Source: an uncultured Lachnospiraceae bacterium (lineage in GTDB: Bacteria > Bacillota > Clostridia > Lachnospirales > Lachnospiraceae). Taken from it: a DNA stretch of 40,411 nt. Positions 15,099 through 22,154 of this stretch are shown here, piece by piece. Position 1 is the first letter of the stretch. Each line of letters opens with the position of its first letter. The stretch is taken from positions 1 to 40,411 of the forward strand of contig CATLCV010000021.1 in assembly GCA_949893755.1 (NCBI GenBank), read 5' to 3'. The notes beneath the pieces were generated by a model. It had not been told where the DNA came from and made no database searches. It saw only the letters and a list, made by a program, of their open reading frames with translations. The position numbers and the translations under genes are program-made.

Positions 15099-16600
15099 CG
15101 AAAGAGCTTTTAAGAATGGAAAATATCGTGTCCTTCGCGGATTCCAGGATGCTGCTGGACCATGCACGGCTCAACCTGTTTGAGGGAGAGATCATTGGCA
15201 TTACCGGAGTCAACAATGCCGGCAAAACGGTGCTGGCCGGAGGAATCAGCGGGAGGTATCCGATTGCCTCCGGCAGCATGTATCTTTCAGAGGAAGAGGT
15301 TCAGATCCTTTCCATCGAGGACGGAAGAAAAGCAGGTGTATACTATTTTTCACAGAGCTCCTCCCTCATCGGGGAATTTACGGTATGGGAAAATTTTCTG
15401 CTGGGGCCCCGGGGAAAGCAGGTGGTCATCGATGAGAAAAAGTCCGGGGAGCAGTGCCGGGATATGCTGGACCTGCTGGAGATCCATGTGGACATCCACG
15501 ACAGGATCAACACCCTTTCGCCGAAGGAAAAGCTCCTGGTAGAAATGGCCCGGGCTATCTATTATGATGCAAAAATATTCATCATGGATGATATCCTGGG
15601 CACCCTTTCCGCTACGGCACTGGATGAGTTCGAGGGCATTTTCGGAATGCTGTGCTCTTTGCATATGGGAATCATCCTGATCGAAAGCGGCATCCGTTAT
15701 CTGAAACGCTACTGCCATCGGCTGTTCGTGATGCGGGACCGGAAGACAGTGGGAGTTCTGACTGCCGGGGAGATGGATGATAATCTGATCATTTCACTGA
15801 TGCTGGGCATTCGGTCGGCCTACGTGGAAAAGGAGCACTCCCCGGAGGAGACGGCAGGCCGAAGAGTGGTTTTTGAAATGCGGGAGATCTGTTACAGGAA
15901 TGTCCTGGACAGGCTGTCGCTCCAGGTATATGAAGGTGAGATCGCAGGCATCCTCAATGCGGGAAAGCATTCGGGAAGAGCCATCGGCTGCCTTCTGCAG
16001 GGAAGGGACCGGCCGGATTCCGGGGAAATCTGCCTGAATGGCCGTACGCTTCGGCTGAAATCCGCAGAGAAGGCGGTGAAGGAAGGTATTGCGTCTCTGG
16101 CGGAGCAGGACACCATCGTCCCCAACCTGACACTGGAGGAAAATGTGATGCTCCCGGCGCTGAAAGGAAACAGCGGCTTTTTCGGGATTCTGAACAACTC
16201 CGAATTGAAGTACAGGGCGCACGAGCTGATCAGCCGCTATATCGTGCCTTATCAGGGAATCCTGGCTTCGGAGCGGAAGATCTCGGAGGATCGGGCGCTG
16301 CGCTGGAAAATTTCGTTCTGCAGGATGCTTTCCACGTCGCCGGAGCTGGCGGTTCTGAACAATCCGACCCAGAGCATGGACATTGCGGCAAAGGAAATCC
16401 TGTATCAGGATATCCGGAGTTTGAAAGAGCAGAATGTAGCCGGGCTTGTCATTTCTTCGGATATCAAAGAGCTGCTGGCTGTCAGCGACCGGATCCTGGT
16501 GGTGAGCCGCGGGCGGGTCCACGGCACACTGTATAATGACGAATACGGGAGGGAAGAGCTGCTTTATTATTATGGAAAACATTTAAAAGAGAGCCTGTAA
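15095..16600 (+). CDS. Degenerate double ABC ATPase-like protein (RbsA-like), putative regulatory subunit
   Basis: 501 residues with the two-cassette layout of RbsA/MglA sugar ATPases, but with most catalytic motifs lost. Cassette 1 keeps Walker A GVNNAGKT (38-45), but its signature is LSPKEKL (141-147) instead of LSGGQ, and Walker B is IMDDI with Asp166 where the catalytic Glu should be. Cassette 2 has GILNAGKHSG (285-294) for Walker A, ISEDRAL (396-402) for the signature, and Asn422-Asn423 where RbsA has Asp-Glu. It may bind ATP at one site but is unlikely to power transport. It overlaps the kinase gene by 4 bp, and a true RbsA-like ATPase follows with its own promoter. I infer a signalling role, linking transporter state to the kinase. 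It is full length with no frameshift, so decay is selective, not a pseudogene. Confidence 0.85.
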   Translation: MTKELLRMENIVSFADSRMLLDHARLNLFEGEIIGITGVNNAGKTVLAGGISGRYPIASGSMYLSEEEVQILSIEDGRKAGVYYFSQSSSLIGEFTVWENFLLGPRGKQVVIDEKKSGEQCRDMLDLLEIHVDIHDRINTLSPKEKLLVEMARAIYYDAKIFIMDDILGTLSATALDEFEGIFGMLCSLHMGIILIESGIRYLKRYCHRLFVMRDRKTVGVLTAGEMDDNLIISLMLGIRSAYVEKEHSPEETAGRRVVFEMREICYRNVLDRLSLQVYEGEIAGILNAGKHSGRAIGCLLQGRDRPDSGEICLNGRTLRLKSAEKAVKEGIASLAEQDTIVPNLTLEENVMLPALKGNSGFFGILNNSELKYRAHELISRYIVPYQGILASERKISEDRALRWKISFCRMLSTSPELAVLNNPTQSMDIAAKEILYQDIRSLKEQNVAGLVISSDIKELLAVSDRILVVSRGRVHGTLYNDEYGREELLYYYGKHLKESL

Positions 16601-16611
16601 CGTACGCCATG

Positions 16612-16643
16612 GGGCGGACTTCTTCGGGAGTCCGTCTTTTTTT
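16612..16643 (+). terminator. Rho-independent terminator after the regulatory operon
   Basis: GGCGGACT (16613-16620) pairs with AGTCCGTC (16629-16636), followed by a run of seven T. It separates the regulatory genes from the transporter genes. Confidence 0.9.
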
Positions 16644-16669
16644 CTGCAGGCACGGAAAGTAAAAATCGA

Positions 16670-16690
16670 CACCATATATAAAATTTGGTG
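16670..16690. promoter_or_regulatory. Inverted repeat next to the -35, candidate operator
   Basis: CACCA (16670-16674) and TGGTG (16686-16690) are inverted with 11 bp between, ending 3 bp before the -35 box. The position fits an activator such as the upstream AraC-type response regulator. Function is inferred. Confidence 0.35.
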
Positions 16691-16692
16691 CA

Positions 16693-16721
16693 TTGTTGGC
16701 GGTAAAGGGGACGGGTATAAT
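16693..16721 (+). promoter_or_regulatory. Promoter of the Rbs-type transporter operon
   Basis: -35 TTGTTG (16693-16698), 17-bp spacer, consensus -10 TATAAT (16716-16721). Confidence 0.75.
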
Positions 16722-16753
16722 AAGCACATCAAACAAAGTAAAGGAGGGCAAAC

Positions 16754-18250
16754 ATGAAAGGCGGGACGATTCTCAAGCTGAATCATATATCCAAGTTATA
16801 TCCCGGCGTGACGGCTCTGGATGACTTGAATATTGAATTCCGCGAGGGGGAGATACATGCGATGGTTGGCGAGAACGGCGCGGGAAAGTCAACCATGATC
16901 AAAACCATATCCGGCGCGATCCAGCCCACAAAGGGATCCATCGAGATCAACGGAAAGACTTACGACCAGATGACGCCGGCGCTTTCCAGGGAAAACGGGA
17001 TTGCCGTGATCTATCAGGAGTTTACGCTCATCCCGGTGCTGTCCGCGGCGGAAAATATCTTTTTGGGGGAATACCCGATGAAGGGGATGGTGCTGGACCG
17101 GAAAACCATGTACAGCAGGTCAAAAGAGCTTTTTCACCGCCTGGGCGTGGAAATTGACCCGGACGCGAAGGTTGCGGACCTGACCACAGGTTACCAGCAG
17201 ATCGTAGAGATTGCAAAGGCAGTGTCAAAGGATGCCAGGATCCTCATCATGGATGAGCCGTCGGCACCGCTGACGACTTCGGAAGTGGAAGCCATGTTTA
17301 AGATCGTGGATACACTGAAAAGCCAGGGGGTTACGATCATTTACATTTCCCACAGGATGGAGGAGATCTTCCGGCTGTCGGACCGGGTATCGGTGCTGCG
17401 GGACGGCAAATATATCACGACAGTGAACACGGCCGACACGGACAAGGCGGAGCTGATCCGGCTGATGGTAGGGCGGGAGCTTACGGAGACTTACCCGGAG
17501 CGTAAGACGGAAGCCACGGAGACGATCCTTTCCATCAAAAATGTGTCCGGTAACGGAGTGAAGAACATTTCCTTTGATGTGAAAAAGGGCGAGATCCTCG
17601 GAATGGCCGGCCTGATCGGAGCAGGGAGAACCGAGCTGGCGCAGCTTCTGTTCGGATATGAGCAAATCACGGAGGGGGAGGTCATACTGAAAGGGCAGAG
17701 CCTGAAACCAAGGAACTGTATTGATTCGATCAAGGCCGGGATCGCGCTGGTGCCGGAGGACAGAAAAAGGCAGGGGCTGGTACTGGATATGACCATCAAG
17801 GAAAATACCACCATGCCGGGCTTGAAGGACTGGTCTAAGAGAGGCGTGATCAACAGTAAGCTGGAAATGGAAATTACGGATCAGTATATCGCCAGCCTGC
17901 GGACCAAGACTCCGTCCAGGGATCAGAAGGCCAAGAACTTAAGCGGCGGGAATCAGCAGAAGGTGGTTCTGGCAAAATGGCTTGCCATGAATCCGGATAT
18001 CCTGATCTTTGACGAGCCGACCAGAGGAATCGACGTAGGCGCGAAGCAGGAGATCTACCAGATCATGAACGACCTGGCAGCCGGCGGGAAAGCGATCATC
18101 ATGATCTCTTCCGACATGGAGGAGCTGATCGGGATGTCCGACAGGATCGTGATCTTATGCAAAGGAAGAATGGCCGGGATTATGAATAAAGAAGAAATCA
18201 GCCAGGAAGCGATACTGGCGAAATCAGCCGGAGGTGGTGCAAATGAATAA
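16754..18250 (+). CDS. Sugar ABC transporter ATPase, RbsA/MglA family
   Basis: Double-cassette ATPase (498 residues) that energises uptake with the permease and lipoprotein encoded downstream. Cassette 1 has Walker A GENGAGKS, Walker B LIMDEPSAPL and a signature region weakened to LTTGYQQ. Cassette 2 has GLIGAGRTEL (a degenerate Walker A that is normal for this family), LSGGNQQK and LIFDEPTRGIDVGAK. All motifs expected of a working RbsA-type protein are present, in contrast to the degenerate homologue at 15095. ATG 16754 is preceded by AAAGGAGG. Its end overlaps the permease start by 8 bp. The substrate is discussed under the dehydrogenase. Confidence 0.95.
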   Translation: MKGGTILKLNHISKLYPGVTALDDLNIEFREGEIHAMVGENGAGKSTMIKTISGAIQPTKGSIEINGKTYDQMTPALSRENGIAVIYQEFTLIPVLSAAENIFLGEYPMKGMVLDRKTMYSRSKELFHRLGVEIDPDAKVADLTTGYQQIVEIAKAVSKDARILIMDEPSAPLTTSEVEAMFKIVDTLKSQGVTIIYISHRMEEIFRLSDRVSVLRDGKYITTVNTADTDKAELIRLMVGRELTETYPERKTEATETILSIKNVSGNGVKNISFDVKKGEILGMAGLIGAGRTELAQLLFGYEQITEGEVILKGQSLKPRNCIDSIKAGIALVPEDRKRQGLVLDMTIKENTTMPGLKDWSKRGVINSKLEMEITDQYIASLRTKTPSRDQKAKNLSGGNQQKVVLAKWLAMNPDILIFDEPTRGIDVGAKQEIYQIMNDLAAGGKAIIMISSDMEELIGMSDRIVILCKGRMAGIMNKEEISQEAILAKSAGGGANE

Positions 18251-19229
18251 GAGCAAGAAGTTATTTAAGTCAAAGGAGCTGGGGATATTCCTTGTACTTG
18301 TAGTCATGTTTTTGATATTCAGTATCTTGTCCCCTCAATTTTTAAAAGCACGGAACCTGTTTAATATTTCCAAACAGATCGCTACGCTGGGAATCTGTTC
18401 CGTAGGATTTACTTTTGTCCTGATCACAGGGGGGATCGACCTTTCCGTAGGATATCAGATCTCACTGGTGGGGATCATCTGTTCCACACTGATGACGAAA
18501 ATGGGTGTGAACTGGGTAATCGCGGTGCTGCTCTCCCTGCTGACAGGAACGGTGATCGGGATCATTAACGGGCTGATCATCACGAAGACAGGGGTTGCAC
18601 CGCTGATCGTGACACTTTCCATGATGACGATCCTGAATGGTATCAGCTATCTGATCTCAGGCGGCCTGCCCATGTTTGGTTTTCCGAGAAGCTTTTCTTT
18701 CCTGGGACAGGGGAGCATCCTGGGGATTCCGGTATCGCTGCTCTTTTTGCTGGCGATCATCCTGATAGGGGCATTTATCCTGAACAAGACCTATTATGGA
18801 AGATACTTCTATGCGCTGGGAAGCAATGAGGAAGCAGCCAAGCTTTCCGGTATCAACACCGGAAGGATCCGGGTGCTGGTATACTGCCTGTGCGGTTTCT
18901 TTACGGCAATCGGCGCAATCCTGCAGCTCTCCCGTCTGAATTCCGGACAGTCGGCAACAGGCGCGGGCTTCGAGTTCAATGTGCTGACAGCCTGCGTGCT
19001 GGGTGGGGTCAGCAGCAGCGGCGGAAAGGGAACGATCCTGGGCGCGTCTATCGGTGTACTGATCGTCGGCGTGCTGGATAACGGACTTCTGCTGTTAAAT
19101 GTGAGCGAGTATATCCAGCTTGTGATCAAGGGATGTATCCTGCTGGCAGCCGTAATCTACGATACGATGTCACGGAACAACAGCGAACGTGTGAAACGGA
19201 TCAAGGCGATCAATGCGAATAATGAATGA
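18243..19229 (+). CDS. Sugar ABC transporter permease, RbsC family
   Basis: A 328-residue integral membrane protein with about 8-10 hydrophobic segments. It carries the RbsC-type motif ITGGIDLSVG after the third segment and the conserved ALGSNEEAAKLSGI and FNVLTACVLGGVSSSGGKG loops that contact the ATPase. It forms a homodimeric channel in the cytoplasmic membrane. The start ATG 18243 uses GGAGGTG lying inside the upstream ATPase gene (8-bp overlap), so translation is coupled; the in-frame GTG at 18234 is too close to that SD. A small inverted repeat (GTCTCAGA/TCTGAGAT, about 19250-19293) lies in the short gap after it. Confidence 0.94.
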   Translation: MNKSKKLFKSKELGIFLVLVVMFLIFSILSPQFLKARNLFNISKQIATLGICSVGFTFVLITGGIDLSVGYQISLVGIICSTLMTKMGVNWVIAVLLSLLTGTVIGIINGLIITKTGVAPLIVTLSMMTILNGISYLISGGLPMFGFPRSFSFLGQGSILGIPVSLLFLLAIILIGAFILNKTYYGRYFYALGSNEEAAKLSGINTGRIRVLVYCLCGFFTAIGAILQLSRLNSGQSATGAGFEFNVLTACVLGGVSSSGGKGTILGASIGVLIVGVLDNGLLLLNVSEYIQLVIKGCILLAAVIYDTMSRNNSERVKRIKAINANNE

Positions 19230-19314
19230 TGCGGAAAATCGAAAAAATATGCAGTCTCAGAATTTTTGATATGCTGCGGCAGGTAAGTCTGAGATTAAAA
19301 GGAGGAAATCAGAC

Positions 19315-19599
19315 ATGGTAGTATGGCAGGGAAAATTAAAGGTGCGCCCGGGAACGCGCGGTGAGTACATTGAAAAGATCAGAGAAGCAGATCTGGTTCC
19401 GGCATTTTTGCGGCAGAAGGGAAATGTATTTTTCCACGTGGGGGCTTCCATTTTGGATGAAGATATCCTGATCGTGTGCGACGCGTGGGAGGATAAGGAA
19501 TCCTTAAAAGCGCATGAGGCTTCGGCGGAGGTTGCCCGCTGGTTTGAAATCTACGATCAGTACGTAACGGACAGTGAATCGGATCTGTATGAGTTGTAA
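19315..19599 (+). CDS. ABM-domain protein (antibiotic biosynthesis monooxygenase-like, YgiN/LsrG type)
   Basis: A 94-residue single-domain ferredoxin-fold protein of the ABM superfamily. It shows the pattern LKVRPGTRGEYIEKI, then NVFFHVGAS, DILIVCDAWEDKESLKAHEAS and ARWFE typical of this family. Members include quinol monooxygenases and LsrG, which handles phospho-AI-2 next to an Rbs-like transporter. It lies between permease and binding-protein genes with a good SD (AAAAGGAGG), so it belongs to the operon. A role in converting or isomerising the imported compound or its oxidation product is likely but not provable from sequence. Confidence 0.85.
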   Translation: MVVWQGKLKVRPGTRGEYIEKIREADLVPAFLRQKGNVFFHVGASILDEDILIVCDAWEDKESLKAHEASAEVARWFEIYDQYVTDSESDLYEL

Positions 19600-19663
19600 A
19601 AATGGAAAACGGCTGCAGACGCAGCGGATTTTGCGGATGAAACGCTATTCATGTTGAAAACGG

Positions 19664-19697
19664 GCAGGCCATGGATTTGCAGATCAGATTGGCCTGC
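19664..19697 (+). other. Intercistronic hairpin before the binding-protein gene
   Basis: GCAGGCCA (19664-19671) pairs with TGGCCTGC (19690-19697), 14 nt before the SD. There is no T-run. Hairpins here are common next to highly expressed binding-protein genes and may stabilise their mRNA. Confidence 0.55.
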
Positions 19698-19726
19698 AAG
19701 ATTATAGTACAAGGAGGAAATGTAAG

Positions 19727-20758
19727 ATGATGAAAAAAAGATGGTTATGTTTGGCGGCGGCAATGATGATGACAGCCTCTTTTCTGGCAGGATGCAGTAT
19801 GGATTCGGAGGATTCCGGTTCCGCAGGCGGAGCGGAAAGCACGGAAGAAAGCAGCGGGGAAAGCACAGGCGGGGATGGAGATTTTAAGGTAGGTATCACA
19901 TTTTCTGACCTGAGCAATCCGGTATGGGCGGAGCTTGTAAAGGAAGCGGAAAGCTATGCCGGGGAGAAAGGAATCCAGGTGACCTATGTAGATGCGCAGA
20001 GCGACGCAACGAAGCAGGTGACTCAGATTGAGAACTTCATCCAAGGCGGAATGGACGCGATCATCGTCTGCGCGGTAGAGTCCAACGCAGTGGTTGACGT
20101 GACGAAGAAGGCGCAGGAAGACGGCATCTATGTAGTCGGATACACCCAGACGCTGGAAAACTGCGATGCACAGTATCTTGTGGATCCCTACAACACCGGG
20201 TATGCGTGCGGAAAACGCGCGGCGGAATGGATCAATGAAAATTACGGAGACGAGGATGTGGTAGAGTGGGCGCTGATGGATCTGCCGGAATTTCCGGAGA
20301 TCATTGAGCGTGCGAACGGAATCAAAGCAGGTATGGAAGAAAATGCGGAAAATGTGGAACTGGTTGCGACTGCATCTGCCCTGACCTCAGAGGAAGGCGT
20401 GAAGAACGCGGAAACATTTTTACAGGCACATCCGGATATTAAGGCAATCTGCTGCATCGGCGGAGGCGGAAGCGTCGGCGGAAATGAAGGATTCAAGTCC
20501 GCAGGAATCACAGATTATGATTCCGTAGGCCTGTTCGGGATCGACGCGACAGAAAATGAGATTCTGAACATCATCAACGGAGATCCCCAGAAATCTTCTG
20601 TCAGCCTGGGCGGAGGAAAGGCCCACGGCCGCGCGCTGATCGACATTACCTCTGACCTGCTTAACGGAAATGAGACTGAGAAGGATCAGTATATGCCGAT
20701 CGAAGTGATCGACGCATCCAATGCGGAAGAGTACTATGAGACAATCTATGCAAAATAA
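19727..20758 (+). CDS. Sugar-binding lipoprotein, RbsB-like (Peripla_BP_4)
   Basis: Extracellular lipid-anchored solute receptor for the Rbs-type transporter, 343 residues. A lipoprotein signal peptide ends in FLAGC with Cys23, followed by a Ser/Gly/Glu-rich tether to about residue 50. The mature part starts with FKVGITFSDLSNPVWAEL and contains GGMDAIIVCAVES and IKAICCIGGGGSVGG, typical of type I periplasmic-binding folds for pentoses, AI-2 and polyols. The SD AAGGAGG is 9 nt before ATG 19727. The stop is followed by two in-frame copies of the last nine bases, giving three tandem TAA stops (20750-20776). Confidence 0.94.
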   Translation: MMKKRWLCLAAAMMMTASFLAGCSMDSEDSGSAGGAESTEESSGESTGGDGDFKVGITFSDLSNPVWAELVKEAESYAGEKGIQVTYVDAQSDATKQVTQIENFIQGGMDAIIVCAVESNAVVDVTKKAQEDGIYVVGYTQTLENCDAQYLVDPYNTGYACGKRAAEWINENYGDEDVVEWALMDLPEFPEIIERANGIKAGMEENAENVELVATASALTSEEGVKNAETFLQAHPDIKAICCIGGGGSVGGNEGFKSAGITDYDSVGLFGIDATENEILNIINGDPQKSSVSLGGGKAHGRALIDITSDLLNGNETEKDQYMPIEVIDASNAEEYYETIYAK

Positions 20759-20797
20759 GCGAAATAAGCAAAATAAGTAGAAGGAGGAAGATCAACC

Positions 20798-21862
20798 ATG
20801 AGTAAAGCGATGAAGGCACTTGTATCCTATGCACCATATGACAACCGTTATGAAGACGTTCCGGTTCCGGAGATCGGGGAGGGCGAGATACTCTTAAAGG
20901 TGAAGGGCTGCGGAATCTGCGCAGGTGATGTGAAGGCATACCACGGCGGGATCCGCATCTGGGGAACATCCGAGGAAAACAGGTACATCGAGGCTCCCTG
21001 CATCGGCGGCCACGAATTTTACGGCGAGATCGTAGAAAAGGCTCCGGATGTAACAGGTTTTGAAGTAGGTGACCTGATCGTGAGCGAGCAGATCATCCCC
21101 TGTGGGACCTGCAGATTCTGCCGCGAAGGAAAATACTGGATGTGTACAAGGTCAGCCGTATTTGGATTCAAGCAGTATGCAAACGGCGGCTTCGCGGAGT
21201 ATGTAAAACTGGATAAAAACTGCCTGAATCACAAGATTCCAAAGGGATTTTCCCCGGAGCAGGCGGCGCTCATCGAGCCCATTGCCTGCGGCATGCATGC
21301 GGTGGAAAAGGCGGAGATCCGGCACAGCGACGTGGTGGTGATCGCAGGCCTTGGAGCGATCGGGCTTTCCATGGCGAATATGGCTTCCCTCTCTCTTCCG
21401 AAGCTGGTGATCGGGATTGATGTAAAGGAAAACCGCCTGGTTATGGGAAAACAATTCGGCGCGGATGTGGTGCTGAACCCCATGAAATGCAATGTGGTGG
21501 AGGAAATCATGAAGTTGACCGACGGCCTGGGCTGCGATGTCTATATCGAAGCATCCGGAAGCCCGAGGAGTGTAACCCAGGGAATGGACTCCCTGAGAAA
21601 TATGGGCCGTTATGTGCAGATGGGTGTATTTGCGGAGGAGGTCAAGGCAGACTGGAATACCATCGGCGATGGAAAAGAGCTGAAGATCATCGGATCTCAT
21701 TTATCCGCGCTGACATTCCCGGCAGTGATCAAGGGAATCGAGAACGGGCTGATCAAAACTGACGGACTGATCTCCCATAAGTTCAAGCTGGAGGATTGGA
21801 AGGAAGCGTTCGAGACAGCGGAGAAGGCCCCGGATGCGGTGAAGATCATGCTGATCCCGTAG
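20798..21862 (+). CDS. Zinc-dependent alcohol dehydrogenase, erythritol/L-threitol dehydrogenase-like
   Basis: A medium-chain NAD(P)-dependent dehydrogenase of 354 residues. Catalytic zinc ligands are Cys41 (GCGICAGD), His72 and Glu73 (GGHEF); the structural zinc site CxxCxxCx7C is complete (Cys102, 105, 108, 116). The Rossmann motif is GLGAIG. The segment CGICAGDVKAYHGG and the YWMC region resemble tetritol (erythritol/threitol) dehydrogenases described in actinobacteria; this resemblance is from memory and is the main hint to the transporter's substrate, a small polyol. It has an AAGGAGG SD and is the last gene of the operon before a terminator. Other sorbitol/threonine-type substrates remain possible. 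Confidence 0.88.
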   Translation: MSKAMKALVSYAPYDNRYEDVPVPEIGEGEILLKVKGCGICAGDVKAYHGGIRIWGTSEENRYIEAPCIGGHEFYGEIVEKAPDVTGFEVGDLIVSEQIIPCGTCRFCREGKYWMCTRSAVFGFKQYANGGFAEYVKLDKNCLNHKIPKGFSPEQAALIEPIACGMHAVEKAEIRHSDVVVIAGLGAIGLSMANMASLSLPKLVIGIDVKENRLVMGKQFGADVVLNPMKCNVVEEIMKLTDGLGCDVYIEASGSPRSVTQGMDSLRNMGRYVQMGVFAEEVKADWNTIGDGKELKIIGSHLSALTFPAVIKGIENGLIKTDGLISHKFKLEDWKEAFETAEKAPDAVKIMLIP

Positions 21863-21903
21863 AGGATAGAAAAGAAAATTTTCAGTAATAGATTTGCTCA
21901 GTA

Positions 21904-21969
21904 AAAAAGGAAGAAACCCATAGGAATCAGGTCTTTAACACTTGCTTTTCCAGTGGGGTTCTTCTTTTT
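21904..21969 (+). terminator. Terminator of the transporter/dehydrogenase operon
   Basis: AAAAAGGAAGAAACCCA (about 21904-21920) pairs with TGGGGTTCTTCTTTTT (about 21954-21969), ending in a T-run. Confidence 0.8.
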
Positions 21970-22100
21970 GCATTTTTCATTCTCTTCGCAATTCTTTTTT
22001 GTGCACTGATATCATGTCTGCCCGTCGAATATATCAATACAATCTGGAATTTCAAGTATACCGATCCTGCCAGTACATTAAAAATGAATGCATATAGATA

Positions 22101-22135
22101 TACAAAAGAAATGCCTGTGCCTCAGCACAAGCATT
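22101..22135 (-). terminator. Terminator of the surface-protein gene
   Basis: AATGCCTGTGC (22110-22120) pairs with GCACAAGCATT (22125-22135). On the minus strand the hairpin is followed by TCTTTTGT and lies about 20 nt past the gene's stop. No gene is recognised in 21970-22100. Confidence 0.75.
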
Positions 22136-22154
22136 CCCTTCCAGTTCATTATAT

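Noticed and set aside
15095-16600. Treating the degenerate ABC gene as a pseudogene.
   Set aside because: The frame is complete over 501 codons with a coupled start and a terminator after it; changes are confined to catalytic motifs.
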